64,000 nucleotides of DNA from Sphingobacterium thalpophilum (GTDB taxonomy: Bacteria > Bacteroidota > Bacteroidia > Sphingobacteriales > Sphingobacteriaceae): NCBI RefSeq assembly GCF_038396785.1, contig NZ_CP151087.1:1922001-1986000 (forward strand), in the 5' to 3' direction. The notes under the pieces were generated by a model, which saw nothing but the letters and a program-made list of their open reading frames with translations, did no database searches and had not been told where the DNA came from. The translations under genes were made by a program, and so were the position numbers. Shown piece by piece: positions 56,993 to 64,000 of the stretch. Position 1 is the first letter of the stretch. The number at the start of each line of letters is the position of its first letter.

Positions 56993-57589
56993 TTATTTTA
57001 AATTGTTGTTCGCAAAATCCCAGTTGACGATTTCCCAAAAGCCTTCCACAAATTTTGGACGGGCATTGCGGTAGTCGATGTAGTAGGCGTGTTCCCATAC
57101 GTCCAGCGTGAGGATTGGGGTTTTATTTTCAGTCAATGGAGTATGGGCATCTTTCATCGGCACGATTTCCAGTTTTTGGTTTTCGTCCTGTGCGAGCCAC
57201 GCCCATCCGCATCCAAATAGCTTTACTGCCGTAGTAGAAAACAGTTCCTTGAAGTTTTCAAAACTGCCGAAATCACGATTGATAAGTTCGGCTATCCTGC
57301 CTTGTGGAGTTTTACCGCCATTTGGCGAAAGGCAATGCCAGAAAAAGCTGTGGTTCCAATGCTGTGCAGCATTATTGAACAGTCCGGCATTGTTTTCTGC
57401 AAATCCCTTTCGTATGATTTCCTCGACGGTAGCGTTTTCTAAGGGGGTGTCTTTTACCAACCCTGCAAGGTTGTTGACATACGTAGCGTGATGCTTACCG
57501 TAATGATAATCGAAGGTTTCCTCCGTGATTATCGGATTAAGGGCATTTCTGTCGTACGGAAGCTCCGGTAATACTTGTGTAATTCTCAT
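56993..57589 (-). CDS. sodB: Superoxide dismutase, Fe/Mn family
   Basis: A 198-residue enzyme with ligands His in YHYGKHHATYV, His in NNAAQHWNHSFFW, and Asp/His in LDVWEHAYYIDYRNARP. The Gln in AAQHWNH is typical of Fe-type; related Bacteroides and Porphyromonas enzymes are cambialistic and work with Fe or Mn. A cambialistic enzyme would suit metal swings. Its start overlaps the stop of the 56-residue ORF by four bases. Confidence 0.92.
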   Translation of the reverse strand: MRITQVLPELPYDRNALNPIITEETFDYHYGKHHATYVNNLAGLVKDTPLENATVEEIIRKGFAENNAGLFNNAAQHWNHSFFWHCLSPNGGKTPQGRIAELINRDFGSFENFKELFSTTAVKLFGCGWAWLAQDENQKLEIVPMKDAHTPLTENKTPILTLDVWEHAYYIDYRNARPKFVEGFWEIVNWDFANNNLK

Positions 57590-57756
57590 CTCTTATTGTT
57601 CTTTAGTTTTAAAATTTTAATCGCTCTTTTTAATTGACTGACCTGCCCTAATTGCTCTGTGGCTTTCTTCATATTGTTCTGCATCAGGTTATTATCCCGA
57701 ATATTTCTTTCGAGGTATTTCTTGTTTTCTTCCAATAATTCTATTACATACTCCAT
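57586..57756 (-). CDS. Small coiled-coil protein (56 aa), first in the metal operon
   Basis: ATG 57756 to TGA 57586 gives 56 residues, starting MEYVIELLEENKKYLERNIR and ending with a basic stretch (KRAIKILKLKNNKR). The heptad pattern of Leu/Ile predicts a coiled coil. It is coupled to sod by ATGA and lies just below the promoter-operator at 57792-57823, so it is the first product of the operon. No family recognised. A regulator or RNA/protein-binding adaptor is possible. Confidence 0.65.
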   Translation of the reverse strand: MEYVIELLEENKKYLERNIRDNNLMQNNMKKATEQLGQVSQLKRAIKILKLKNNKR

Positions 57757-57791
57757 ATCACTAATCTTGTTTTTGATTAAAATTAGATTAG

Positions 57792-57823
57792 CAAAAATAA
57801 TAAGTTAGAATGTACTAACAAAA
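57792..57823 (-). promoter_or_regulatory. Promoter with DtxR-type operator, 14-gene metal operon
   Basis: On the minus strand: -33 TTTTG (57819-57823), a 19-base spacer, -7 TATTTTTG (57792-57799). The spacer holds GTTAGAATGTACTAAC (plus strand 57804-57819), a perfect five-base-arm inverted repeat. It begins 48 bases from the start codon, the same distance as in the TonB operon, and the bases shared by both promoters include TTTTGTTAG, CTAACTTA and the -7 box. Confidence 0.78.
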
Positions 57824-57876
57824 TAATTAGATGAATTATTTTGAAATAACAGGAAGCTGCATATAGCAATTAAAAA

Positions 57877-57900
57877 AGCCGAAGTCTAAAAACTTCGGCT
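57877..57900 (-). terminator. Terminator after traG
   Basis: Nine-base arms AGCCGAAGT and ACTTCGGCT with a six-base loop. On the minus strand the stem is followed by six T. It stops the mobA-mobB-traG transcript before the metal operon promoter. Confidence 0.85.
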
Positions 57901-57940
57901 AACACGCCATTCAGGTTTAATAAGAAAAGTATATATATCT

Positions 57941-59944
57941 TTAGTTGTCCTGCTGTACCAAATGCTGCAAGTTCGGGTCATTTTTAATCCGCTCCATTTC
58001 GCTCTCAACAATATGAACAATGTCTAATTTTATCTGACGGTAATTGCTCTCAATTTCCTGCTTCATCTTATCCTCGCCCTGTTCATCTACAAAAGATAAA
58101 ATTTCCGGTATCTTCTGATAGGCTTCCGTTTCCGCAGCAACCTTTTCATTATCTACCACAATTTCGGCGTGGAAAATCTTTTGCTCGATACGTTCGTCAA
58201 AGTTATCCGATACAGAACCCACGAACATACCTTGTGTAAGTGTACTGATTTTTGAGGCTGGGATAAGGCTGTCTAATTGGGTTGAAATGGAAGTAGATTT
58301 GTCATTTCGGTTAATCGTCATACTTTGGCGCTTCTGCAATACTTTCCCGAAACGCTCCGAAAGACTTTTTGCCGTTTCGCCAACCACCTGACCACTGAAA
58401 ATATTACCTACTGTATTCTGTATTACTTTGGCTTCCTTATCTCCATAGTCACGGATTAACTGCGAAAAGTCCTGAAAGCCCAGGCAAACCGCTACTTTAT
58501 TGCTTCTCGCTGTTGCTATAAGGTTATCCAATCCCCTGAAATAAATTGTGGGCAGTTCGTCTATGATAACGGAACTCTTTAATTGCCCTTTCTTATTAAT
58601 GAGTTTGACAATTCGGGAATTATACAGCCCCAAAGCTGCGGAATAAATATTTTGTCGGTCGGGGTTGTTACCCACGCACAAAATTTTCGGCTCTTTCGGA
58701 TTGTTGATGTCTAATGAAAAATCATCGCCTGTCATTACCCAATACAATTGCGGACTAATCATTCTTGATAACGGGATTTTTGCAGATGCAATCTGTCCTT
58801 GTAATTGGTCTTGTGCTCCCCCTTGCCAAGCATCGAGAAAAGGAGATAAATAATTCTCTAATTCATAATAAGAGGTCAAAATCGTAAATACGTCCGAATA
58901 CTTTTTATTCAGTAATTCAATAGCGTGGGGAAAGGTGCAATACTTACCGTTATCGTAGATTTTCAGATACCAAATAATGGCTGCCAATAATATAATTGGG
59001 CTTTCCACAAAGAAATCCCCTTGTTTCTGTATCCACGACCTGTTGAGGTTCAGCATTATGGTATAAGCTGCTTCGTAGGCATCCGATATGTCCGTCATAA
59101 AGTCAGGATTAAGCGGATTGCAACGGTGGCTCCTACGTGGGTCGTCAAAGTTGATGACGTAGAATTTGGGTTGAACTTTGTACTTATCCCTGTTCTTCAG
59201 TAAATGATTGTAAGCAATCGTAGAAAGGTCGTCAAACTTAAAATCATAGATATACATTGAAAAACCTTTCTCAATCTGCTGTTTGATATAATTGTTTACA
59301 ATGGCATAAGATTTACCAGAACCCGGAGTTCCCAACACAATCGTTGCCCGAAAGGGGTTTACAATGTTTATCCAACCGTCATTCCATTTGCTTTTGTAGT
59401 AAAACTTTGTGGGCAGATTTACCGAGTATTCGTTTTGCATTAATTTGGTTTCCTGTTGGAAGCTCTCGTTTTCGTTGTTGAAAACATCGTCCATTAAATT
59501 GTTACGGAGCAAACGGCTCATCCAAACCCCTGCAACCATTAAAGCGATATAGCCTAAACCCGTTGTTAGGATATAGAGAAATGTAGTGGTGTTTAGTGGT
59601 AGCTTTAATAATGGAGAATTCAAAAAGAAAAGGACGAAGCCGATACCAAAAGCCACATAAATTTTGCCCCACGTAATCTTTTCGTCCTTTACGCCTTTCG
59701 TTCCCAAACAGCTCAAAGCCAACAATACCAATGCAAATATTTTGGTATATAGGGTATGCGAAAACAGTCCGGCGGTACGCTGAAAATTGCTTAATATTTT
59801 GTTGATGATTTCTAATGTCCAGCCACGTTCTATAAAGAAACCGTAGCAAAACCAATACAAGTGCATCAATACTATAATGATGCTTACTCCTCGCATAAAA
59901 GCCATAATCTTGGCTAAGCCTCTTAAATCGTCTTCTCCCTGCAT
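57941..59944 (-). CDS. traG: TraG/VirD4-type coupling protein
   Basis: The 667-residue protein has an N-terminal membrane domain (about four helices in residues 10-150) and a RecA-like ATPase with Walker A VLGTPGSGKSYAIVNN and Walker B KSSVIIDELPTIYF. The CARSNK-type segment TARSNKVAVCLGFQDFSQL is typical of type IV coupling proteins. It joins the relaxosome to the conjugation channel at the inner membrane. It follows mobB and mobA on the minus strand, as in CTnDOT-class elements (also called MobC). Confidence 0.93.
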   Translation of the reverse strand: MQGEDDLRGLAKIMAFMRGVSIIIVLMHLYWFCYGFFIERGWTLEIINKILSNFQRTAGLFSHTLYTKIFALVLLALSCLGTKGVKDEKITWGKIYVAFGIGFVLFFLNSPLLKLPLNTTTFLYILTTGLGYIALMVAGVWMSRLLRNNLMDDVFNNENESFQQETKLMQNEYSVNLPTKFYYKSKWNDGWINIVNPFRATIVLGTPGSGKSYAIVNNYIKQQIEKGFSMYIYDFKFDDLSTIAYNHLLKNRDKYKVQPKFYVINFDDPRRSHRCNPLNPDFMTDISDAYEAAYTIMLNLNRSWIQKQGDFFVESPIILLAAIIWYLKIYDNGKYCTFPHAIELLNKKYSDVFTILTSYYELENYLSPFLDAWQGGAQDQLQGQIASAKIPLSRMISPQLYWVMTGDDFSLDINNPKEPKILCVGNNPDRQNIYSAALGLYNSRIVKLINKKGQLKSSVIIDELPTIYFRGLDNLIATARSNKVAVCLGFQDFSQLIRDYGDKEAKVIQNTVGNIFSGQVVGETAKSLSERFGKVLQKRQSMTINRNDKSTSISTQLDSLIPASKISTLTQGMFVGSVSDNFDERIEQKIFHAEIVVDNEKVAAETEAYQKIPEILSFVDEQGEDKMKQEIESNYRQIKLDIVHIVESEMERIKNDPNLQHLVQQDN

Positions 59945-60046
59945 TTTATAATTTTTTAAATGTTCGGGCGTGAATTTATGAGCTATGAAGAGTGGCTATA
60001 AGATTATGGCAGTCATTGGCTTGGAGTGGCTGTGTTTGGCTGAATA

Positions 60047-61333
60047 CTACTGCTGACCTCTTTTGCGTTTCCGCTTTTTCTTCATTTTGTTGGCAAAGTC
60101 CTGTTCCTCGTAATCTTCGCCCTGCGCTTCAGGCAATAAACCGCCCAATGCTTCTATCAAGCCGTCTTCGTGCTTTTCCGTAGTTAAGAAGTCGAACAAA
60201 TGGTGTGGTTCTTCCGCAGGAAGATCCGCATCATTTGATGTGGATATTTTGGGTTGCTGTAAAGCAGGTTCTTTTATCTCCGGTTTGATGTTATTGTTCC
60301 AATAATCATTAAAGGTATTGGCAGAAAGTTCCTTTGCCAAACTTGAACCGTTCCATACGGATTTGGAATTATGGTCGATGAATGTCATTCCATAAATACG
60401 TCCTGTGTCGTTTCTCCGTACCACTACATTGATACCTTGCTCGCCTAAGTGCTTTTTAAAGCTCAATTCATTATCCGTAGATTGTAGGGCAATCGTTACG
60501 GCAGCTTTTAAAGTATTCTTGGTTGGGTTATCCTTTAAAGCCGTTTTGCATTTCGCAAAATGCAATTCCAATGCTGGTAGCCCTGCATTCTTTCCGAATA
60601 AGGAAGCCTTAAACGGATTTCCTGCTTTTTCGCCTTTTTCATTCAACGGAATATATAGCAAACCTTGCTGTGGTTTTCCCTGCAATTCGCCCTCTATCTT
60701 TTCGGTGGTAATATTGAAAAGAGAAAGCAAAGCATTGTATTCGCCCAAAGTCTGATATTGATAATAGTTCGGCAGGTGTCGTACTACTGAAGCAATCTGA
60801 CTTTTCACATCGCCTTTACTGTAATCCACAGGGTGGAAAATTTTATCGTTCTGGCTACGCTCTTTATCTGTTGCAGGTATCAAATGGTGTTGTTTTTCGA
60901 GTTCACGGCAGATGTTCATCGACCGCATTTTCTCGAATTTGTCCGAAATCTTTTTTCCGTTTTCGTCCACACAAACCGATACGATATGGATATGGGTACG
61001 GTCAATATCGGTATGTTTGAATACCACAAAAGGCTGTTCGCTATATCCCAACTCCCGCATATACTGCTGTGCCATTTCCCGAAACTTATCATCGCTAACG
61101 GTATCTTTCGGGTCGGGATTGAGCGAAATATGCAGGGTATGTTTCTCTGTATTTTGATTAGCCAAGAGATAAGGAGCAAAAGATTGTGCCAATTGTGCCA
61201 CAGAATATTGCCCGTTGGACGTTTCAATTATCTTATTTGCAAACAGAATTTGTCCGTTTTCTTTCTCAACTTTCAGATTATTATACGCCAATGCTCCGTA
61301 TAAATTTGCACTTCTTCCGATTTTCGCTATCAT
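60047..61333 (-). CDS. mobB: MobB relaxase
   Basis: A 428-residue relaxase of the MOBP/BF0134-like type. The catalytic HUH metal site is IDRTHIHIVSVCVDENG near residue 110, and an upstream HISLNP segment and the first Tyr (AYNNLKVEKE) fit the family. It nicks at oriT and pilots the strand into the recipient. The C-terminus is charged (KMKKKRKRKRGQQ). It is read after mobA, about 86 bases on. Confidence 0.88.
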   Translation of the reverse strand: MIAKIGRSANLYGALAYNNLKVEKENGQILFANKIIETSNGQYSVAQLAQSFAPYLLANQNTEKHTLHISLNPDPKDTVSDDKFREMAQQYMRELGYSEQPFVVFKHTDIDRTHIHIVSVCVDENGKKISDKFEKMRSMNICRELEKQHHLIPATDKERSQNDKIFHPVDYSKGDVKSQIASVVRHLPNYYQYQTLGEYNALLSLFNITTEKIEGELQGKPQQGLLYIPLNEKGEKAGNPFKASLFGKNAGLPALELHFAKCKTALKDNPTKNTLKAAVTIALQSTDNELSFKKHLGEQGINVVVRRNDTGRIYGMTFIDHNSKSVWNGSSLAKELSANTFNDYWNNNIKPEIKEPALQQPKISTSNDADLPAEEPHHLFDFLTTEKHEDGLIEALGGLLPEAQGEDYEEQDFANKMKKKRKRKRGQQ

Positions 61334-61419
61334 TTTTCATTGATTTTTTTATTTTCTTGATGGTAATGAAGCTTGGATGAGCTATTGATTTTACCTTTTA
61401 ATGGATAGCTCAACCAGGT

Positions 61420-61860
61420 CTAAGGCTGTTTTTTGAGGTATTTTTTATCAAATTCCTCGGTTATCTCCACAACTTTTTTGAACAATTCGACCATTTCTGC
61501 CGTCTGTTTTTCCAACTTGTACAGGTAAGCCGATGCCTTTTTCTCGGAAAAACTCTTGTACAATAGCTTTACAATCTGATTATAATTGACACCAATAGAG
61601 CGGAATTGACTGTGAAACGAAGTCAGTCGCATATAGAAATCAACCGTTCCTTTGTCGATATGCACCGATTTTATCGTCTTATTGAAGATACAAGACGTTA
61701 TAAAATGTGCCTTTACCTGCATACCCGATTTATCAAAGAGGGCAAGAAAACGGGCGTGTTCCTCCTCGTTAAAGGAAATCGTGTAGCGTATTTTCGCAGG
61801 GTCGTTTTTAAGCGGTCGCCCCGTCTTTTTCAACTGTTTTTTGTTGTTCTCATTCATCAC
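61420..61860 (-). CDS. mobA: MobA, relaxosome accessory protein
   Basis: A 146-residue protein with the opening of a ribbon-helix-helix relaxosome factor (KTGRPLKNDPAKIRYTISF, then EEHARFLALFDKSGM) and a helical C-terminus. Such proteins bind oriT and help the relaxase nick. It is the first gene of mobA-mobB-traG and directly adjoins the hairpin-rich region 61861-62215, where oriT is expected. Confidence 0.85.
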   Translation of the reverse strand: MMNENNKKQLKKTGRPLKNDPAKIRYTISFNEEEHARFLALFDKSGMQVKAHFITSCIFNKTIKSVHIDKGTVDFYMRLTSFHSQFRSIGVNYNQIVKLLYKSFSEKKASAYLYKLEKQTAEMVELFKKVVEITEEFDKKYLKKQP

Positions 61861-62215
61861 TAATCCATTTTTAATTCACACAAAAACGCCGACTTCGGAG
61901 GACGTTTTCTGCCCCCTGCAAGGGCAAGTTGTTTTGAGCATCCGAAAAGTTTTCGAGATGCTCAAAACACAACTTGCCGTGTTCCGGTGAACACAAAAAT
62001 CCGCACTTCGTGACGGATTAAATGTAACAGGGAAAAACGGCCCGATGCCGTCCTGTTTCGTGTCCATTTTGTCAAGATGCCTTTGCATAAATCCGTTAAT
62101 ATAATTCATCACACAAAGTAAAGACCTGCTTACAAGAGTATTGCAATGCAATACCCGGACAAACACTGTCTTTGAACGCCAAACAGTGCCACACTTCAAT
62201 CAGCAGGTCTTTCAT
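61861..62215. other. Candidate oriT: hairpin-rich region
   Basis: Six or more inverted repeats crowd this gap. The largest pairs 61923-61942 with 61957-61978 (left GGCAAGTTGTTTTGAGCATC, right arm with two extra bases) and continues through CGAAAA-G-TTTTCG (61943-61955). Others are GTGTTC-N4-GAACAC (61980-61995), AATCCG-N10-CGGATT (62000-62023), GTATTGCA-A-TGCAATAC (62138-62154), CACTGT/ACAGTG (62164-62169, 62183-62188) and AAAGACCTGCT/AGCAGGTCTTT (62120-62130, 62202-62212). Position next to mobA fits the CTnDOT-class oriT; the nick site is not identified. Confidence 0.6.
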
Positions 62216-62556
62216 TCACTTTATTTGCCATATTGTTTTAGAGCAGGGAGTAAAAAATGTATTAAAACAGGGAAGAAATCAGGATTAGTGTGCAGGTAGT
62301 TTGGAATAAAAGCATAAAGTTTTAAAAACGTAAAACTATAAAAGTGTAAAAGCATAAAAGCGGTAAAGCATTTTGCCATTTGAGAAGTTTACCATTTACC
62401 AAAAAACATATCCAACAAGGCTGTAAGAAAAGCAAAAAAATATACAGGCGTATTCCTGACAAACAATGCAGAAAATTGGGAACAATGTAATATTCAAAAG
62501 CAGGAATATTCAAACCTGCAAAGCAAGTAAAACGTGTAACAATAAATTTTTAAATA
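62216..62556. other. A-rich region before traA with short repeats
   Basis: This 341-base region has no credible gene. TAAAAGCATAAA occurs at 62307-62318 and 62347-62358, 40 bases apart, within a purine-rich run of imperfect TAAAA-type repeats of about 9-10 bases (62320-62370). It probably contains the promoter of the traA operon. No clear TAnnTTTG box was found. Confidence 0.4.
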
Positions 62557-63324
62557 ATGGAAACAAAGAAAAAAACCTTAAAAATCAGCTTCTCCACGCA
62601 AAAGGGCGGTGTAGGAAAATCGACAATGACCACCTTGCTGGCAAGTGTGCTCCACTACCGGTTAGGTTTTAACGTCTTGGTATTGGATTGCGACTTTCCG
62701 CAGCATAGCCTGACCAATATGCGTGAACGGGATAAGAAGACCTTAATGCAAAATGAATATCATAAAAAGGCGGCAATGAAGCAGTTTCAAACCATTAACA
62801 AAAAGGCATATCCGATTATCAAAAGCAAAGCCGAATATGCTTTAGAAAAAGCATCGGAATATGTAAGCCAATCGGCTATTGTACCGGATGTTATTTTCTT
62901 TGATCTGCCCGGAACCGCCAATACCAAAGGGGTACTAACCACTTTGAAAATGATGGATTTTATCTTTTCGCCCATAACCGCCGACCGTTTGGTCGTGGAA
63001 AGTACATTGGGCTTTACCAAAGCCTTTCTTGAACTCCCGAAAACCATTGAGGGTAATGATGAGCAAGAGTTATGGCTGTTCTGGAACCAAGTGGACGGAA
63101 GGGAAAAAACAGGCTTGTATGAGGCTTATCAAAGTGTTATCAAACAACTCAGCCTACCCATAATGGAAACAAGAATAATGGACAGCAAGCGTTTCCGAAA
63201 AGAAACAGACGATACCGAAAACTATGTATTTAGATCCAGCTTGCTGCCCGCCGAAACACAATTGCTGAAAGCCACAAAAATGGATTTGTTTATCGAGGAA
63301 TTTTTAAAAATCACGCAGCTATAA
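62557..63324 (+). CDS. traA: TraA, ParA-type ATPase of the tra operon
   Basis: A 255-residue ParA/MinD-family ATPase with the deviant Walker A STQKGGVGKSTMTTLLASVL, VLDCDFPQHS and IFFDLPGT (Walker B). In CTnDOT-class elements the first tra gene encodes such a protein. Unlike plasmid ParA no ParB follows; a DUF3408 protein does. It may position the element or the secretion complex. Confidence 0.88.
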   Translation: METKKKTLKISFSTQKGGVGKSTMTTLLASVLHYRLGFNVLVLDCDFPQHSLTNMRERDKKTLMQNEYHKKAAMKQFQTINKKAYPIIKSKAEYALEKASEYVSQSAIVPDVIFFDLPGTANTKGVLTTLKMMDFIFSPITADRLVVESTLGFTKAFLELPKTIEGNDEQELWLFWNQVDGREKTGLYEAYQSVIKQLSLPIMETRIMDSKRFRKETDDTENYVFRSSLLPAETQLLKATKMDLFIEEFLKITQL

Positions 63325-63336
63325 AAGTGATGAACT

Positions 63337-63747
63337 ATGAGTACTGAAAATAAGAATAACGATTTTAAAAAGCCTGATGTTGATGAGGATTATTTGATGA
63401 ACATCATCAGTGGCGATGAGCCAGTTGCTTTGACTAAAAACAATCAGCAACCGGAATCACCAAAGGAAACGAAGCCCAAACCTAAAGAGAAACCCCGAAG
63501 CAGTTCATCAAAAAAAGCGGACTACGAGGAAACATTTCTGGTCAATCGGTTCCCATCCGGTCGTAGTGGCAAGGTCGTTTACATTCGTCCGGAATACCAC
63601 GAACGGTTGCTCCGCATTGTACAATTGACAAGGGAGGAAAAAACAACCCTCTATTCCTACATTGACAATATCCTTGAACACCACTTCAGGGAGTTTGGCG
63701 ATGATATTACAAATTATTTCAACGAACGTTTTAAACCCATTTTGTAG
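63337..63747 (+). CDS. traB: TraB, DUF3408 protein
   Basis: A 136-residue protein with a charged, disordered N-terminal half (about 1-60) and a DUF3408 C-terminal domain (EETFLVNRFPSGRSGKVVYI, RPEYHERLLRIVQLTREEKT, EHHFREFGDDI). It resembles ribbon-helix-helix DNA-binding partners of ParA-type proteins. It is 12 bases after traA. Confidence 0.82.
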   Translation: MSTENKNNDFKKPDVDEDYLMNIISGDEPVALTKNNQQPESPKETKPKPKEKPRSSSSKKADYEETFLVNRFPSGRSGKVVYIRPEYHERLLRIVQLTREEKTTLYSYIDNILEHHFREFGDDITNYFNERFKPIL

Positions 63748-63749
63748 CT

Positions 63750-64000
63750 ATGGAAATACTAATCGTGATATGCCTGCTGATAGTCATAGCCCTGCTTTTG
63801 CAGGACAAGATTGTAATTAAGAAACGGTCGGAGCAAAAGCCAAAACAGGAAAAAGTCAATCCGAACCTGCCCGATATTATGGGGCAGCCCAAACCTGTAA
63901 TGCGACTTTCGCAGCCAAACACTGCCAATGAACGCCAAATTCAGGAACCAGAGATAAACCCCGCTAATTTAGACATCGAATACGACGAAAATGAAGACGT
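63750..64000 (+). CDS. Conjugal transfer protein, DUF4122-like, 5' part
   Basis: An ORF from ATG 63750, two bases after the traB stop, remains open to the window end (83 codons). It begins with one membrane helix (MEILIVICLLIVIALLL) and continues as a charged, Pro-rich region (KVNPNLPDIMGQPKPVM). Position and shape match the third or fourth tra gene (TraC/TraD, DUF4122) of CTnDOT-class elements. The C-terminal domain lies outside the window. Confidence 0.7.
   Translation, partial: MEILIVICLLIVIALLLQDKIVIKKRSEQKPKQEKVNPNLPDIMGQPKPVMRLSQPNTANERQIQEPEINPANLDIEYDENED

Noticed and set aside
61876-62199. 107-residue minus frame before mobA
   Set aside because: It runs through the hairpins of the oriT-like region, has no domain pattern and is best explained as non-coding.
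1-64000. CRISPR arrays, tRNA or rRNA genes
   Set aside because: No regularly spaced repeats of 25-40 bases and no cloverleaf or rRNA-like segments were noticed on reading both strands.

Overview
The window looks like a member of the Bacteroidota, plausibly a Sphingobacteriaceae-type genome. The grounds are several promoters of the Bacteroidota form TTTG-N19-TAnnTTTG, FecR/ECF-sigma and STN-domain genes, TonB receptors with carboxypeptidase-like N-termini, a Bacteroidota-type histone H1, and mobile-element genes of the CTnDOT class (RteC, Xis2c/Xis2d-like proteins, Exc topoisomerase, MobA/MobB/TraG, TraA/TraB). No tRNA, rRNA or CRISPR array was seen, and no integrase or element end lies in the window.

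Layout. (1) 1-3.6 kb: a J-domain/KTSC protein, then a decayed ECF sigma/anti-sigma locus in which a deletion appears to have joined the sigma gene to the tail of fecR, followed by a surface-repeat protein. (2) 3.6-14.6 kb, minus strand: a large kdp potassium-ATPase operon. A chain of seven very small ORFs (most clearly membrane peptides, one being KdpF) and two paralogous unknown proteins precedes kdpA-kdpB-kdpC, a porin, a stand-alone KdpD sensor half and a separate histidine kinase. An RteC gene trails it. (3) 14.9-23.6 kb: ion homeostasis genes (nhaA, DUF389, trkH broken by an intact IS5-family element, trkA, an arsenite-type permease) and a sigma-54 response regulator that probably partners the kdp kinase. 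(4) 23.8-36.3 kb: second rteC, two excisionase-like genes, an orf3-like gene, topoisomerase, ORF6N protein, histone H1, DUF1896 and a 1,809-residue methylase-helicase; together these form the excision/maintenance block of an integrative conjugative element. (5) 36.3-57.8 kb: metal cargo. (6) 57.9-64 kb: traG, mobB, mobA, a hairpin-rich oriT-like region, traA, traB and the start of the next tra gene.

The most striking content is the metal cargo. It has a third rteC, a thioredoxin, a TonB receptor whose plug carries a CxxC, a DtxR/MntR repressor, a TroABCD-type Mn/Zn ABC transporter whose TroC subunit carries its own DtxR domain, a second short DtxR, and a 14-gene minus-strand operon. That operon encodes a small coiled-coil protein, Fe/Mn SOD, a TPR protein, peroxiredoxin, M17 aminopeptidase, NrdB, peptide deformylase, NrdA, methionine aminopeptidase, dihydroorotase, cofactor-dependent phosphoglycerate mutase, LpxH-like phosphoesterase and two small proteins. 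Most are metalloenzymes or metal-sparing alternatives for essential steps. A 16-bp inverted repeat of the form GTTAG-N6-CTAAC sits in the promoter spacer of both the TonB operon and the 14-gene operon, in each case exactly 48 bp from the start codon, and variants lie at mntR and between troA and the second mntR. I infer one DtxR-controlled metal-limitation regulon carried as cargo on a conjugative element.

A second theme is potassium control. A KdpD-type sensor and kinase and an NtrC-type regulator sit next to two rteC genes, in the position where CTnDOT has its RteA/RteB two-component system. A link between ion stress and element excision is therefore possible but unproven.
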